Source: JAGLOK01 sp963675575 (GTDB lineage: Bacteria > Bacillota > Clostridia > Christensenellales > UMGS416). From it: a stretch of DNA of 64,000 nt. Below, in pieces: positions 42,851 through 52,161 of the stretch (within the stretch, counting starts at the first letter, position 1; every line of letters begins with the position of its first letter). The notes under the pieces were generated by a model that searched no databases, was not told the DNA's origin, and saw only the letters and a program-made list of their open reading frames with translations. The stretch covers positions 2,542,001 through 2,606,000 of the forward strand of contig OY776378.1 in assembly GCA_963675575.1 (NCBI GenBank), given 5' to 3'. The position numbers and the translations under genes were made by a program.

Positions 42851-45262
42851 ATGGCAAGAGAATATAATCCGAAAGAAATAGAGCCCAAGTGGCAAAAAAT
42901 ATGGGACGATGCCGCGATATTTAACGCCAAGGACGATACAAGCCTTGAAAAGTTTTACGCGCTAATCGAATTTCCCTATCCATCGGGGAAAGGCCTTCAC
43001 GTCGGCCACCCGAGGTCATATACAGCGTTTGACTGCATCGCTAGAAAAAAGCGCATGCAGGGTTATAATGTGCTTTTTCCGATAGGCTGGGACGCTTTCG
43101 GGCTTCCAACTGAAAACTTTGCGATACAAAACAATATCCATCCTGCGATTGTCACAAAAAATAACGTGGACAATTTCAGAAAGCAACTCCAACAACTGGG
43201 TTTCTCCTTTGACTACTCACGAGAGGTCAACACTACCGACCCCGCATATTACAAATGGACTCAGTGGATATTCATTAAGCTTTTTGAAAACGGACTGGCT
43301 TATAAAGACGAAATCCCAATTAATTACTGCACCTCCTGCCAAGTTGGCCTTGCCAATGAAGAAGTTGTAAACGGCGTTTGCGAGCGATGCGGTAACGAAG
43401 TTGTCCGCAAAACAAAAAGCCAGTGGATGCTCAAAATCACCGACTATGCTCAAAAACTCATCGACGGACTTGACACAATCGACTTTATTGAGCGCGTAAA
43501 AATTCAACAGCGCAATTGGATAGGCAGAAGCGAAGGCGCTGAAGTAGATTTTGATGTGAAAGACCATGACTATAAACTTCGCGTATTCACAACACGCCCT
43601 GATACACTATATGGCGCGACCTACATGGTGGTTTCCCCCGAACACCCGATTCTGGAAAAGTTCGCAAATAGCATCTCCAACTTGGACGACGTACAAGCCT
43701 ATCAAAAGGAAGCCGCGTTTAAATCCGATATGGAGCGTACTGAGCTTGCAACGGATAAAACGGGCGTCGAGATTAAAGGCATAAAGGCGATAAATCCGGT
43801 AAACCAAGAAGAGATTCCGATATTTATTTCAGACTATGTACTTATGAGCTACGGAACCGGCGCCATCATGGCTGTTCCGGGACATGATTCCCGCGATTGG
43901 GAATTCGCGACTAAATTCAACCTTCCTATTGTCGAAGTGGTGTCCGGCGGAGATGTCACAAAAGAAGCATTCACGGACAACCAAAGCGGAATCCTTGTAA
44001 ACTCCGGCATGATAAACGGCCTAAAAGTTCCCGAAGCCAAAGAAAAGATAATAAAATATCTTGAGAAAAAAGGCTTGGGCGAAAAAACGGTTAACTATAA
44101 GCTACGCGACTGGGTGTTCTCACGCCAGCGTTATTGGGGAGAGCCTATTCCGCTTGTACACTGCAAAAAATGCGGATGGGTGGCGTTGCCCGAAGAAGAG
44201 CTTCCGCTTGAGTTACCTGAAGTTCCGGAGTTTAAGCCCGGCACAGAAGGTGAAAGCCCGCTTGCGGCTCTTACTGACTGGGTAAACACCACATGCCCAA
44301 AATGCGGAGGTCCTGCGCATCGCGAAACAGACACTATGCCTCAGTGGGCAGGGTCGTCTTGGTATTTCCTGCGCTATATCGACCCTCACAACGACAAAGC
44401 TTTCGCTTCAAAGGAGGCATTGGATTACTGGATGCCGGTCGACTGGTATAACGGGGGCATGGAACACACCACTCTTCACTTGCTGTATTCAAGATTTTGG
44501 CATAAGTTCTTATATGATATCGGTGTCGTTCCCCACCCTGAACCGTATTTAAAGCGCACCAGCCACGGAATGATACTGGGAGAAAATGGCGAAAAAATGA
44601 GCAAGTCACGCGGCAATGTGGTTAATCCTGAAGATATTATAGACGAATTCGGTGCTGATGCTTTCAGAGCATACGAGCTTTTTATGGGAGCATTTGACCA
44701 ACCTATTCCGTGGTCGACAAACGGCGTTTCCGGGTGCAAGCGTTTCCTGAGCAGAGTCTGGCGCTTAACAGATATGATGAGCTATGGGAAAGGCTACTCC
44801 GAAGACATGGAGATGGCAACACATCGCATGATACAAAAGGTTACAGAAGACTACGAAACACTTAAATTTAACACTGCAATAGCAACCATGATGAGCTATG
44901 TTAACGATATATATCAAAAAGGTTCAATAACTGCGGATGAATTTAAAACTCTTTTGATATTGCTTTCACCCGTCTCCCCGCACATGACAGAAGAACTGTG
45001 GCAGGAACAAGGCATGAACGGCTTCTGCTCTCTTGCGCCTTGGCCTTCATACGATGAAGACAAGTGTAAATCTGACACAGTTGAGCTCGCAGTTCAAGTA
45101 AACGGAAAAGTCCGCGGACACATAACTGTTGATACCGGCACAGGCGAAGAATCCATTAAGGTAACTGCATTGGCCGATGAAGGAGTTAAAAGGAACATCG
45201 AGGGCAAGACAATCCGTAAGATAATTGTAATAAAGGGTCGCATTGTAAATATTGTGATATGA
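42851..45262 (+). CDS. leuS: Leucyl-tRNA synthetase
   Basis: An 803-residue class I synthetase, normal length for bacteria. It has the HIGH-type motif PYPSGKGLHVGHPRSYTAFD, a zinc-ribbon segment (CTSCQVGLANEEVVNGVCERCG), the CP1 editing domain (VFTTRPDTLYGATYMVVSPEHP ... GTGAIMAVPGHDSRD), a second cysteine group (CPKCGGPAHRETDTM) and the KMSKS loop GENGEKMSKSRGNVV. It charges tRNA-Leu and edits mischarged norvaline or isoleucine. CGGAG lies before the ATG. A terminator follows. Confidence 0.98.
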   Translation: MAREYNPKEIEPKWQKIWDDAAIFNAKDDTSLEKFYALIEFPYPSGKGLHVGHPRSYTAFDCIARKKRMQGYNVLFPIGWDAFGLPTENFAIQNNIHPAIVTKNNVDNFRKQLQQLGFSFDYSREVNTTDPAYYKWTQWIFIKLFENGLAYKDEIPINYCTSCQVGLANEEVVNGVCERCGNEVVRKTKSQWMLKITDYAQKLIDGLDTIDFIERVKIQQRNWIGRSEGAEVDFDVKDHDYKLRVFTTRPDTLYGATYMVVSPEHPILEKFANSISNLDDVQAYQKEAAFKSDMERTELATDKTGVEIKGIKAINPVNQEEIPIFISDYVLMSYGTGAIMAVPGHDSRDWEFATKFNLPIVEVVSGGDVTKEAFTDNQSGILVNSGMINGLKVPEAKEKIIKYLEKKGLGEKTVNYKLRDWVFSRQRYWGEPIPLVHCKKCGWVALPEEELPLELPEVPEFKPGTEGESPLAALTDWVNTTCPKCGGPAHRETDTMPQWAGSSWYFLRYIDPHNDKAFASKEALDYWMPVDWYNGGMEHTTLHLLYSRFWHKFLYDIGVVPHPEPYLKRTSHGMILGENGEKMSKSRGNVVNPEDIIDEFGADAFRAYELFMGAFDQPIPWSTNGVSGCKRFLSRVWRLTDMMSYGKGYSEDMEMATHRMIQKVTEDYETLKFNTAIATMMSYVNDIYQKGSITADEFKTLLILLSPVSPHMTEELWQEQGMNGFCSLAPWPSYDEDKCKSDTVELAVQVNGKVRGHITVDTGTGEESIKVTALADEGVKRNIEGKTIRKIIVIKGRIVNIVI

Positions 45263-45291
45263 AATTCACAAATGTAAAGTTAATAAATATT

Positions 45292-45325
45292 AAAGGCATT
45301 CATGCTAATGTGAATGCCTTTTTTG
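45292..45325 (+). terminator. Terminator of leuS
   Basis: Perfect stem AAAGGCATTCA / TGAATGCCTTT with an 8-nt loop and T-run, 30 nt after the leuS stop. Confidence 0.92.
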
Positions 45326-45362
45326 CTATTTAGGTTAGTATTTGCGTATTATTATAATTCAA

Positions 45363-46760
45363 TTACTGCACATAGAAATCAAAAGACTGGTCAGGATATG
45401 GTTCATCTTCCATAAAAAAGCTCCACCAATATGTATCATTAGGAGTCAATCCCACCTGAATCATTATATCCCTTAAAATCTCCCTGTTGTTAAGTTGAGC
45501 ATCTGTTAAATCCTCATATTCAAAGGCGGAACTTTCATCTATGTACTGGTATGAAGTACCCATATCAAGCTCTTTGCCTTTGTAGTCAACTATAGAAACA
45601 TCTACTGCCGCACCCCGAGGATACGGAGAATTTGCCTCGAAAAACATATCTATCATTTCACTTTTTTCCATGTTGGGATAAAAAATATTTTTCATGTCAT
45701 CATCTTTTTCGTCGTTAATCCAATCAACAATATTATTAACCGTTGTTTGCGGGCGGTATGAATCATAAACAAGAAGTTTAAGTCCCTGATCTTTGAGCAA
45801 CACGGAAGCTTCGTCCAGCTTTCTGGCCATTTCTATGCTCGCTACCCCAACCGGAGTGTAATATTCGATTGCAGGCCTTCCCATAAAATTATTTCTACCT
45901 GCAAATCTTATATCATAAACCACTTCAGGCGTATAGTCTTTTATATAGCAAAAGCCTTCTGGAAGCTGGTTTATATATTTGGTTTGAAAGAGCAAAGGCC
46001 TAGCTTCCGGCCTTAACCATTTTAAAAGAGTTACCATCGTGCTTTCAGCCATTGCCGTGCATCCACCGGTGGTCACATTTTCCCCACCCCAAACATGCAG
46101 AAAAATTCCGCTACCCAAAGCTTTTGTATTTTCGGGATTATATTTAACTTCAAGAGCCAGCCTGTATTTTCCAACAAAAAGTTTTTCAGCACTTCTCCAA
46201 TCCTTTTCAACGCTGTCCAAATCAACATATTGATTGTAGTGCTCGGATTTCGAATCATCCACCCAAAAGTCGTTTTCGCCTGTTTCCCTCCACGGCCAAT
46301 TGCTTCCTTCCGGCGCACCCCCCTGCCCAAACGCGCTTCCCAGCTCAAATATACCTGTAGGGGATTTGCCATCGCCCTCTTTTTGTTTGCCAAGCCCATT
46401 TCTACCGATATTGCAGTCATACGGGCCCAACACAACCTTCCATCCCTTGTCCATTGATTCTAAGCAATAAATCTTTTCACCGTCCTCCGTTACCGTAACT
46501 AAAATCACTTGGCTCGTGGCATCCGGGATATTTTCATCAATCAAAGCATTCAAAGAATTAACCGGGATATCTATGGATAATCGCGGTAAATAGCCTTCCT
46601 GCACAGCCTGCTTGCTTTCATTTGCAACTATTTCAGGCGTTGGGGTAGGTGTGTAGTATGTCAAAATGTTCGTATCCTCGCCAAAAAGATGGCAGCCTGA
46701 CGTTAAAATCAGTAAAAATACAATTAATATCGCGGATATTGAAAATGTTTTTTTATTCAT
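45363..46760 (-). CDS. Lipoprotein fusion of L,D-transpeptidase-like and degenerate VanX-like domains
   Basis: A 465-residue lipoprotein (signal LLILTSGCHLFG) with a short Thr/Pro linker. Residues about 80-260 form a YafK/YkuD-like L,D-transpeptidase domain: GKQKEGDGKSPTGIFELGSAFG, then the His/Cys motif LHVWGGENVTTGGCTAM. Residues about 265-465 match VanX D-Ala-D-Ala dipeptidase: VVYDIRFAGRNNFMGRP, LLVYDSYRPQTTV, RGAAVDVSIVD, YWWSFF. The usual SxHxRG zinc His is Tyr (SPYPRG), and the EWWH Glu and His are Tyr and Ser, so the dipeptidase part has lost its zinc and catalytic residues. It may bind D-Ala ends rather than cut them. Confidence 0.82.
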   Translation of the reverse strand: MNKKTFSISAILIVFLLILTSGCHLFGEDTNILTYYTPTPTPEIVANESKQAVQEGYLPRLSIDIPVNSLNALIDENIPDATSQVILVTVTEDGEKIYCLESMDKGWKVVLGPYDCNIGRNGLGKQKEGDGKSPTGIFELGSAFGQGGAPEGSNWPWRETGENDFWVDDSKSEHYNQYVDLDSVEKDWRSAEKLFVGKYRLALEVKYNPENTKALGSGIFLHVWGGENVTTGGCTAMAESTMVTLLKWLRPEARPLLFQTKYINQLPEGFCYIKDYTPEVVYDIRFAGRNNFMGRPAIEYYTPVGVASIEMARKLDEASVLLKDQGLKLLVYDSYRPQTTVNNIVDWINDEKDDDMKNIFYPNMEKSEMIDMFFEANSPYPRGAAVDVSIVDYKGKELDMGTSYQYIDESSAFEYEDLTDAQLNNREILRDIMIQVGLTPNDTYWWSFFMEDEPYPDQSFDFYVQ

Positions 46761-46938
46761 AAATTACCTCATTAAATCAATTGCTATTCTAACAGATGTT
46801 TGATTGCTCTTCAAACATTTTGACGGAAAAAAAATACATTAGTTCCAATAATATTTATACGAAAAAAAATCCACCTATGATATAATCGCTTATAATATGA
46901 TTTTATTGATTAAATAACCTACAGGAGAGTAGTTACTC

Positions 46939-47754
46939 ATGATTGATTATCATCTGCATTCATCCTTTTCAAAAGACAGCAAAGAGGAAATGCAAAACAT
47001 TTGCCTTGCCGCTCGAGAAAAAGGCTTAAAATATATTGCTATTACCGACCATTTGGACTATGACGATGCGTTCAAAGACAGTTGGGAAATTAAAAATATT
47101 GACGGTGAAAACGGATATTTGGAAACAGTTGATAAACTGCGCGGCAATTTCCCAGATATCAATATCGCTTTGGGCGTAGAAGCAGGATACACTCTCTCAG
47201 GTCAAAAAAAAATTATAGAAAAAATAAACCTTATTAAGCCGGATTTTGTTATAGGTTCTTTGCACTTTATTGGCGGCCTTGATTTATATGACAGCATATT
47301 CTTTGAGGGCAAAACAAAAAAACAAGCTTACGATTTTTATTTTGAAAAGCTATATGAATCCATCGAGCCTTTGTCTCAGTATTCAAACGTAATCGGACAT
47401 TTTACTTATATATCAAAAAGCCCGAACTTACCTTATGAAAATCCCCAAGTTGAGTATAAAGAACATAAAAAACAAATTGACGATATATTAAAACGCATAA
47501 TTGATTTGGGTATGGGCATAGAAATCAACACTTCCGGCCTGTTCAAAAAGGTTAGCCAACTCTTGCCTAATTTTGAAATAGTAAAAGCATACAAGGATTT
47601 AGGTGGCGAAATTCTGACTATAGGTTCGGATGCCCATTTTGCAAAGGATGTCGGCTCGGGAATAGAAACCGCTTTTGCCGCTGCCATGGAGGCGGGCTTT
47701 AAATATGTAACAGTTTTCCCGTTCGGTAAAGAAACCCGAATAAAAATACTATAA
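46939..47754 (+). CDS. Histidinol-phosphatase, PHP family
   Basis: A 271-residue PHP-domain phosphoesterase of the HisJ/HisK type. Metal motifs: MIDYHLHSSFSKDS (residues 1-14), AITDHLDYD, GVEAGYT, IGSLHFIGG, VIGHFTYISK and the final TIGSDAHFAKDVG. Such enzymes remove phosphate from histidinol phosphate in histidine synthesis. No other his genes are nearby, so another phosphate ester is possible. AGGAG lies 10 nt before the ATG. It shares a two-way terminator with asnS. Confidence 0.82.
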   Translation: MIDYHLHSSFSKDSKEEMQNICLAAREKGLKYIAITDHLDYDDAFKDSWEIKNIDGENGYLETVDKLRGNFPDINIALGVEAGYTLSGQKKIIEKINLIKPDFVIGSLHFIGGLDLYDSIFFEGKTKKQAYDFYFEKLYESIEPLSQYSNVIGHFTYISKSPNLPYENPQVEYKEHKKQIDDILKRIIDLGMGIEINTSGLFKKVSQLLPNFEIVKAYKDLGGEILTIGSDAHFAKDVGSGIETAFAAAMEAGFKYVTVFPFGKETRIKIL

Positions 47755-47776
47755 CTTATAATGAGTGTAAACAATC

Positions 47777-47806
47777 AAAAAAGCGGCCTAAGCCGCTTTT
47801 TTTAAA
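47777..47806. terminator. Bidirectional terminator between the PHP gene and asnS
   Basis: Stem AAGCGGC / GCCGCTT with loop CTAA, flanked by A-run and T-run on both sides. It serves the rightward PHP gene and the leftward asnS, whose stop lies in the T-run. Confidence 0.92.
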
Positions 47807-49193
47807 AATCCGCGTTATGCACAGTTCTTGGAAATGATATAACATCTCGTATATTGCTTATTCCAGTCAGATACATCACCGCGCGCTCAAAGCCAAGTCC
47901 GTATCCAGCATGGCGCACACTTCCATATCGGCGCAAATCAAGATACCACCAATAAGTCTCCTCGTCCAAACCAGCTTCAGCCATACGGCTTTTAAGAACA
48001 TCCAGGCGCTCTTCTCTTTGCGAGCCGCCTATTATTTCGCCAACACCAGGTACGAGTAAATCCATTGCCGCCACTGTTTTATTGTCGTCATTTAGCCGCA
48101 TATAAAAAGCTTTTATTTCTTTCGGATAGTCAACCACAAACACAGGCTTTTTATACACTTGTTCAGTCAGATACCTCTCGTGCTCAGTCTGAAGGTCGCT
48201 TCCCCATTCAATTGGGTATTCGAATTTCTTTTCACTCTTTTGGAGTATCTCAACAGCCTTGGTATATGTTATTCTTTCAAAATCATTTTCCACAATTCCT
48301 TTTAGCCTATCGATTAAACCTTTATCTACAAAACTGTTGAAAAACTCCATCTCATCTGGTGCTTGCTCCATGACGTAATTTATCATATATTTCATCATCT
48401 CTTCCGCCAAATCCATGTCATCGTCAATGTCGGCAAAAGCTATCTCCGGCTCTATCATCCAAAACTCCGCCGCATGACGCTGAGTGTTTGAGTTTTCCGC
48501 GCGGAATGTCGGCCCGAAAGTATATACATCAGAAAAAGCCAGGCAATGTGTTTCAACATTTAGCTGACCGCTTACCGTTAGATTTGCTTGCTTTCCGAAA
48601 AAATCTTCAGTGTAGTCAGTTTCGCCATCCGAGTTTTTCTTGAATTCATCTAATGTTGTAACCTTAAACATCTCACCCGCACCTTCGCAGTCGCTGGCTG
48701 TGATTATCGGCGTATGCACATAGACAAAACCTTTTTCATTAAAAAATTTGTGTATCGCAAAAGCAGCAAGCGAACGCACTCTGAATGCCGCTGAGAATAG
48801 ATTCGTGCGTGGCCGCAAATGGGCTATTGTCCTTAAAAACTCAACTCCGTGTCGCTTTTTCTGCAATGGGTAATCCGCGTCGCTAAGCCCTTCAAGCGTA
48901 ACTTCCGACGCCTTTATCTCAAACGGCTGCTTATTTTCCGGAGTCAGCACAACTGCGCCTTCGACAATAATCGCGCTTCCGATTGTATATTTAACCACTT
49001 CATCATATTTCTCGAAATCGTCTCGATCCAGCACTATCTGCAAAGTGCCAAAGCAAGAGCCGTCGGCAATCTCAATGAATGCGAAGTTCTTAGAATCTCT
49101 TATCGTCCTTATCCATCCGCCTAATTTTACCGTGCCGCCGCCAAGGTTTTGCGCGTCTTTTCTCAAGCTTGCAATCTTAATAAGTTTTTCCAT
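47802..49193 (-). CDS. asnS: Asparaginyl-tRNA synthetase
   Basis: About 463 residues from ATG 49193, with GGAGG 6 nt upstream; upstream frame to 49217 has no site. Class IIb synthetase: N-terminal OB-fold anticodon-binding domain (VKLGGWIRTIRDSKNFAFIEI), motif 2 FGPTFRAENSNTQRHAAEFWMIEPE and motif 3 GYGLGFERAVMYLTGISNIRD. The AEF-W segment after motif 2 is as in AsnRS. It charges tRNA-Asn directly. A bidirectional terminator follows its stop. Confidence 0.96.
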   Translation of the reverse strand: MEKLIKIASLRKDAQNLGGGTVKLGGWIRTIRDSKNFAFIEIADGSCFGTLQIVLDRDDFEKYDEVVKYTIGSAIIVEGAVVLTPENKQPFEIKASEVTLEGLSDADYPLQKKRHGVEFLRTIAHLRPRTNLFSAAFRVRSLAAFAIHKFFNEKGFVYVHTPIITASDCEGAGEMFKVTTLDEFKKNSDGETDYTEDFFGKQANLTVSGQLNVETHCLAFSDVYTFGPTFRAENSNTQRHAAEFWMIEPEIAFADIDDDMDLAEEMMKYMINYVMEQAPDEMEFFNSFVDKGLIDRLKGIVENDFERITYTKAVEILQKSEKKFEYPIEWGSDLQTEHERYLTEQVYKKPVFVVDYPKEIKAFYMRLNDDNKTVAAMDLLVPGVGEIIGGSQREERLDVLKSRMAEAGLDEETYWWYLDLRRYGSVRHAGYGLGFERAVMYLTGISNIRDVISFPRTVHNADF

Positions 49194-49381
49194 TATTTCC
49201 TCCGCTTTATAACTCATCTTTATATCTACGGATTAAATTATAGCACAAGGAACGTGTTTTATAAATGCAGCTTTATTAAATTAACGACAGGTTTATAATG
49301 TCAAATTTAAGGAAATTATTTATTTTTTGTTGATTTATAACGATATTATGTATATAAGAATATTTTTCAGGAGATTACGGT

Positions 49382-50425
49382 ATGAAAATTGTAAACAGTG
49401 ATATTATGATGAAAAGCGACCACGCTTTTTCTCAAAGCTTGGAAAAAAGCGAATCCATGAATTTTTGGGTTACCGAAGATAATAATTCGAATATCACTAT
49501 CGTTGATATAGTTGATATTTCCGAAGAATCTCAGATTGCCTACAAAGAAAATTTCTGCGTTCAAAAAGCACAGGATGATGATATTCTTTTTGAAATTAGC
49601 GAGCAGGATAAAAACAAGCTCAAGCTGATAGCGTCTTTTATGGAGCATCTTACCGGCAAAAAAATGGCGTTTAAATTCTTTGAAAAAATATCTTTTAAAA
49701 AAGAAAAATCAGGAAATAAGAAATCACCTCAAGCTGCCGCTCCCGATGACGGGCGCGTTGGTTGGGGCTTTGAATACAACCGTCATGAGCGCTATGAAGA
49801 AAGTGAAAAACTATCCTTCACCGCAAAAGGCATAATAAAAACTCAGGATGGGCAGCAAATAAAAATTGACTTAGAGCTAAATATGAGCCGTCAGTTTATT
49901 GAAGAAAACAATCTGCAAATAAAAGCGGGCGACGCTCTTATTGACCCATTGGTAATAAATTTTGACGACGCAGCTCCTTCGCTAACTCAAGAAAAATATA
50001 TTTTTGATATTGATTCCGACGGGTTGGGCGATCAGGTTTCGTTTGTTTCTCCCGGAAGCGGGCTTTTAGCTTTGGATTTAAACAATGACGGCGTAATAAA
50101 CAACGGCAAAGAACTGTTCGGACCAAGCACGCAAGACGGATTTGGCGAGCTTGGAGAATACGATTTGGACGGCAACGGCTGGATTGATGAAAACGACCCG
50201 ATTTTTGACAAGCTTAGAATCTGGGTAAAAGACGAGAATGGCAATGACCAGCTTTTTGCTATAGGCCAAAAAGGTGTTGGAGCTATTTACCTTGGCAATA
50301 TAGATACCCAATTTGATATAAAGGATACCGATAACACTATGCTGGGTCAATTGAGGTCTTCAAGCATTTATATTTCCAAAGATGGCGATGTTGGCACAAT
50401 CCATCAAATTGATTTGGCAAAATAA
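49382..50425 (+). CDS. Calcium-binding EF-hand-like protein, unknown role
   Basis: A 347-residue acidic protein without a signal peptide. The C-terminal half has tandem calcium-loop-like motifs: DIDSDGLGDQVSFVSPGSG, LDLNNDGVINNGKELFGPS and YDLDGNGWIDENDPIFDKLR, followed by IWVKDENGNDQLF. This block occurs in RTX/VCBS-type and dockerin-like calcium proteins. The N-terminal half resembles no family I know (FMEHLTGKKMAFKFFEKI). AGGAG lies before the ATG. Such proteins are normally exported; here export would need a non-classical route. Confidence 0.7.
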   Translation: MKIVNSDIMMKSDHAFSQSLEKSESMNFWVTEDNNSNITIVDIVDISEESQIAYKENFCVQKAQDDDILFEISEQDKNKLKLIASFMEHLTGKKMAFKFFEKISFKKEKSGNKKSPQAAAPDDGRVGWGFEYNRHERYEESEKLSFTAKGIIKTQDGQQIKIDLELNMSRQFIEENNLQIKAGDALIDPLVINFDDAAPSLTQEKYIFDIDSDGLGDQVSFVSPGSGLLALDLNNDGVINNGKELFGPSTQDGFGELGEYDLDGNGWIDENDPIFDKLRIWVKDENGNDQLFAIGQKGVGAIYLGNIDTQFDIKDTDNTMLGQLRSSSIYISKDGDVGTIHQIDLAK

Positions 50426-50482
50426 AAACGAGTTCCCCAATGCTCAAGAAAACCCGTAAATATTTATAACCTTTTATTCAGC

Positions 50483-51511
50483 TTATTTTCGCTTGCTGTT
50501 TAATATATCCACCGCGCCATTTAAAGCATCTATCACCCTATCACACCATTCATCGAATTCTTTATCTTCTTTTTGATACTCGGGATGCTCCAAAACATAT
50601 TGAACCGTTTCTTTTATTCCTTGGTCAAACCTTATCTCAGCATTAAATCCCGGCACCAGTCTTTTAAGCTTTGAATTGTCAAAAACAACGCTGTTTGCCT
50701 TGTCCCCAATAAGCTCGCCCTGAAAATCCAAATCGCTTACTTTATCCAAAAAAGACGACGGAGCATAAAAAGCGTTAAGTTTTACTCTCAAAGCATCTGC
50801 CAACGCCTTATATATTTGGTTCCACGTAACTGATTCATCGGAAGTTATTCCAACCGCTTGGCCTATGGCGTGTATGTTGCCCATGAGACCTATAAATCCT
50901 TTAGCGAAATCCTTTGAATTTGTCATAGTCCAAAGAGATGTACCGTCGCCTTGGATTATCACCGGCTTTCCCTCAATCATTCTTTTTGCCACCTGCCACG
51001 ATCCGTTTTTGCCGTGGATACCCAGAGGTATAGAGCGTTCGCAGTATGTATGGCTGGGTCTTATAATGGTTACAGGAAACCCTTCTTCGCGGTAAAGCTT
51101 CATAAGATAGTCTTCACACGCGATTTTGTTGCGTGAATATTCCCAATATGGGTTTGATAGAGGGGTTCCCTCGTTTATCTTGTAGTCTGAAGGCGGCTTT
51201 TGATATGCCGACGCTGAGCTTATAAATATAAACTGCTTGGTTTTATCTTTAAACAGCATATAATCCCGCTCCAGCTGTTCGGGCACATATGCGATGAAGT
51301 CCGCCACCACATCAAAATGGTGCTTTGCGATTAGTTCATCCACCTTTTTTTCGTCGTTTATATCACAAGTAATATAATTTACGTTATAATCTTTAAGAAG
51401 TGAATTGCTATTGCCTCGGTTGATAAGATAAAGCTCATGCCCGCCTTGTGAGAGCTGCTTTGAAATTTCCGTGCTTATAGTGCCTGTTCCGCCAATAAAT
51501 AATGCTTTCAT
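50483..51511 (-). CDS. NAD-dependent epimerase/dehydratase
   Basis: A 342-residue extended short-chain dehydrogenase. The NAD(P) loop is FIGGTGTISTEISKQL, the catalytic Ser and Tyr-x-x-x-Lys are FISSASAY and YSRNK, and a late RPSHTY matches sugar epimerases. Glu/Asn-rich substrate-domain residues follow (GDGTSLWTMTNSKDFAKGF). Likely acts on a nucleotide sugar or similar substrate, which cannot be named. It stands alone on the minus strand, divergent from tRNA-Ala. Confidence 0.85.
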   Translation of the reverse strand: MKALFIGGTGTISTEISKQLSQGGHELYLINRGNSNSLLKDYNVNYITCDINDEKKVDELIAKHHFDVVADFIAYVPEQLERDYMLFKDKTKQFIFISSASAYQKPPSDYKINEGTPLSNPYWEYSRNKIACEDYLMKLYREEGFPVTIIRPSHTYCERSIPLGIHGKNGSWQVAKRMIEGKPVIIQGDGTSLWTMTNSKDFAKGFIGLMGNIHAIGQAVGITSDESVTWNQIYKALADALRVKLNAFYAPSSFLDKVSDLDFQGELIGDKANSVVFDNSKLKRLVPGFNAEIRFDQGIKETVQYVLEHPEYQKEDKEFDEWCDRVIDALNGAVDILNSKRK

Positions 51512-51681
51512 ATTAATCCTCCTACATCATTCTATGTTAGAACTCAAATCTTCCTTCTGTCAAGCGAATAAAAAGAAATAAATCCTAAGGTAAATATTTT
51601 ACCATAAAATTATTATTTGTTTTAAACTTTTTTTGGATTGTCATAGATATTCACTTGTGATATAATTTTCGTACTGTTTGT

Positions 51682-51757
51682 GGGGATATAGCGCAGTTGG
51701 TAGCGCGCGACGTTCGCAATGTCGAGGCCAGGGGTTCGATTCCCCTTATCTCCACCA
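51682..51757 (+). tRNA. tRNA-Ala (anticodon CGC)
   Basis: A 76-nt cloverleaf with encoded CCA. The acceptor GGGGATA / TATCTCC includes the G3-U70 pair that marks alanine tRNAs. The D arm is GCGCAGTTGGTAGCGC, the anticodon stem-loop CGACG-TTCGCAA-TGTCG gives anticodon CGC (codon GCG), and the T arm is GGGG-TTCGATT-CCCC. It has a hairpin terminator starting immediately after CCA. Confidence 0.95.
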
Positions 51758-51803
51758 AGATAGAAATATTACCGTCATAGATGGTGATATTTCTATCTTA
51801 TTT
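51758..51803 (+). terminator. Terminator of tRNA-Ala
   Basis: Long stem AAGATAGAAATAT / ATATTTCTATCTT with inner ACC/GGT pairs, followed by ATTTTG. Starts at the final CCA base. Confidence 0.8.
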
Positions 51804-51925
51804 TGAGTTAAGGAGCTAAAAGAATACCTTAAAAAAGGCATGACTTACATAACAATATTTTTTATGCATATAAATGCTAAATATGATAAACTTTCAAATA
51901 AGCCTAATGGCGGACTGGCCCAGTC

Positions 51926-51945
51926 TTCGATTCCCGTTATCACCA
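51926..51945 (+). other. Partial copy of the tRNA-Ala 3' end
   Basis: This 20-nt stretch matches the T-loop/acceptor end of tRNA-Ala (51735-51754) at 18 of 20 positions. The rest of the 404-nt gap up to 52161 contains no gene. It has a perfect 9-bp hairpin GGGTCAAAA-TCTAAC-TTTTGACCC at 51998-52021. The copy could be a tRNA remnant or a degenerate attachment site. Confidence 0.5.
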
Positions 51946-51997
51946 TCGGTAACACCACCTGACACCGGCAGAATATGCCATCAGAACAGTCTGAAAA

Positions 51998-52021
51998 GGG
52001 TCAAAATCTAACTTTTGACCC
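51998..52021. repeat. Perfect inverted repeat
   Basis: GGGTCAAAA / TTTTGACCC, 9 bp with 6-nt loop, alone in a non-coding stretch. It may be a terminator or the trace of a mobile element end. Confidence 0.5.
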
Positions 52022-52161
52022 TGACCGATTTTTGAGGAATCCTCACTATGATTAACGTGTAATTTGAAAATTATAACGGAGACTATAAAGCTTTTTGTAT
52101 AAATGTAAATTGTGCTTTTGCGGAGTATGTAAAAATACAAAAATCTGATATAATAAAAAGA

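Noticed and set aside
46660..46720. Thr/Pro-rich stretches in several genes as tandem DNA repeats or CRISPR
   Set aside because: They are short linker codon repeats (TPTP, PTAT) with irregular units and no spacers; no CRISPR array is present in the window.
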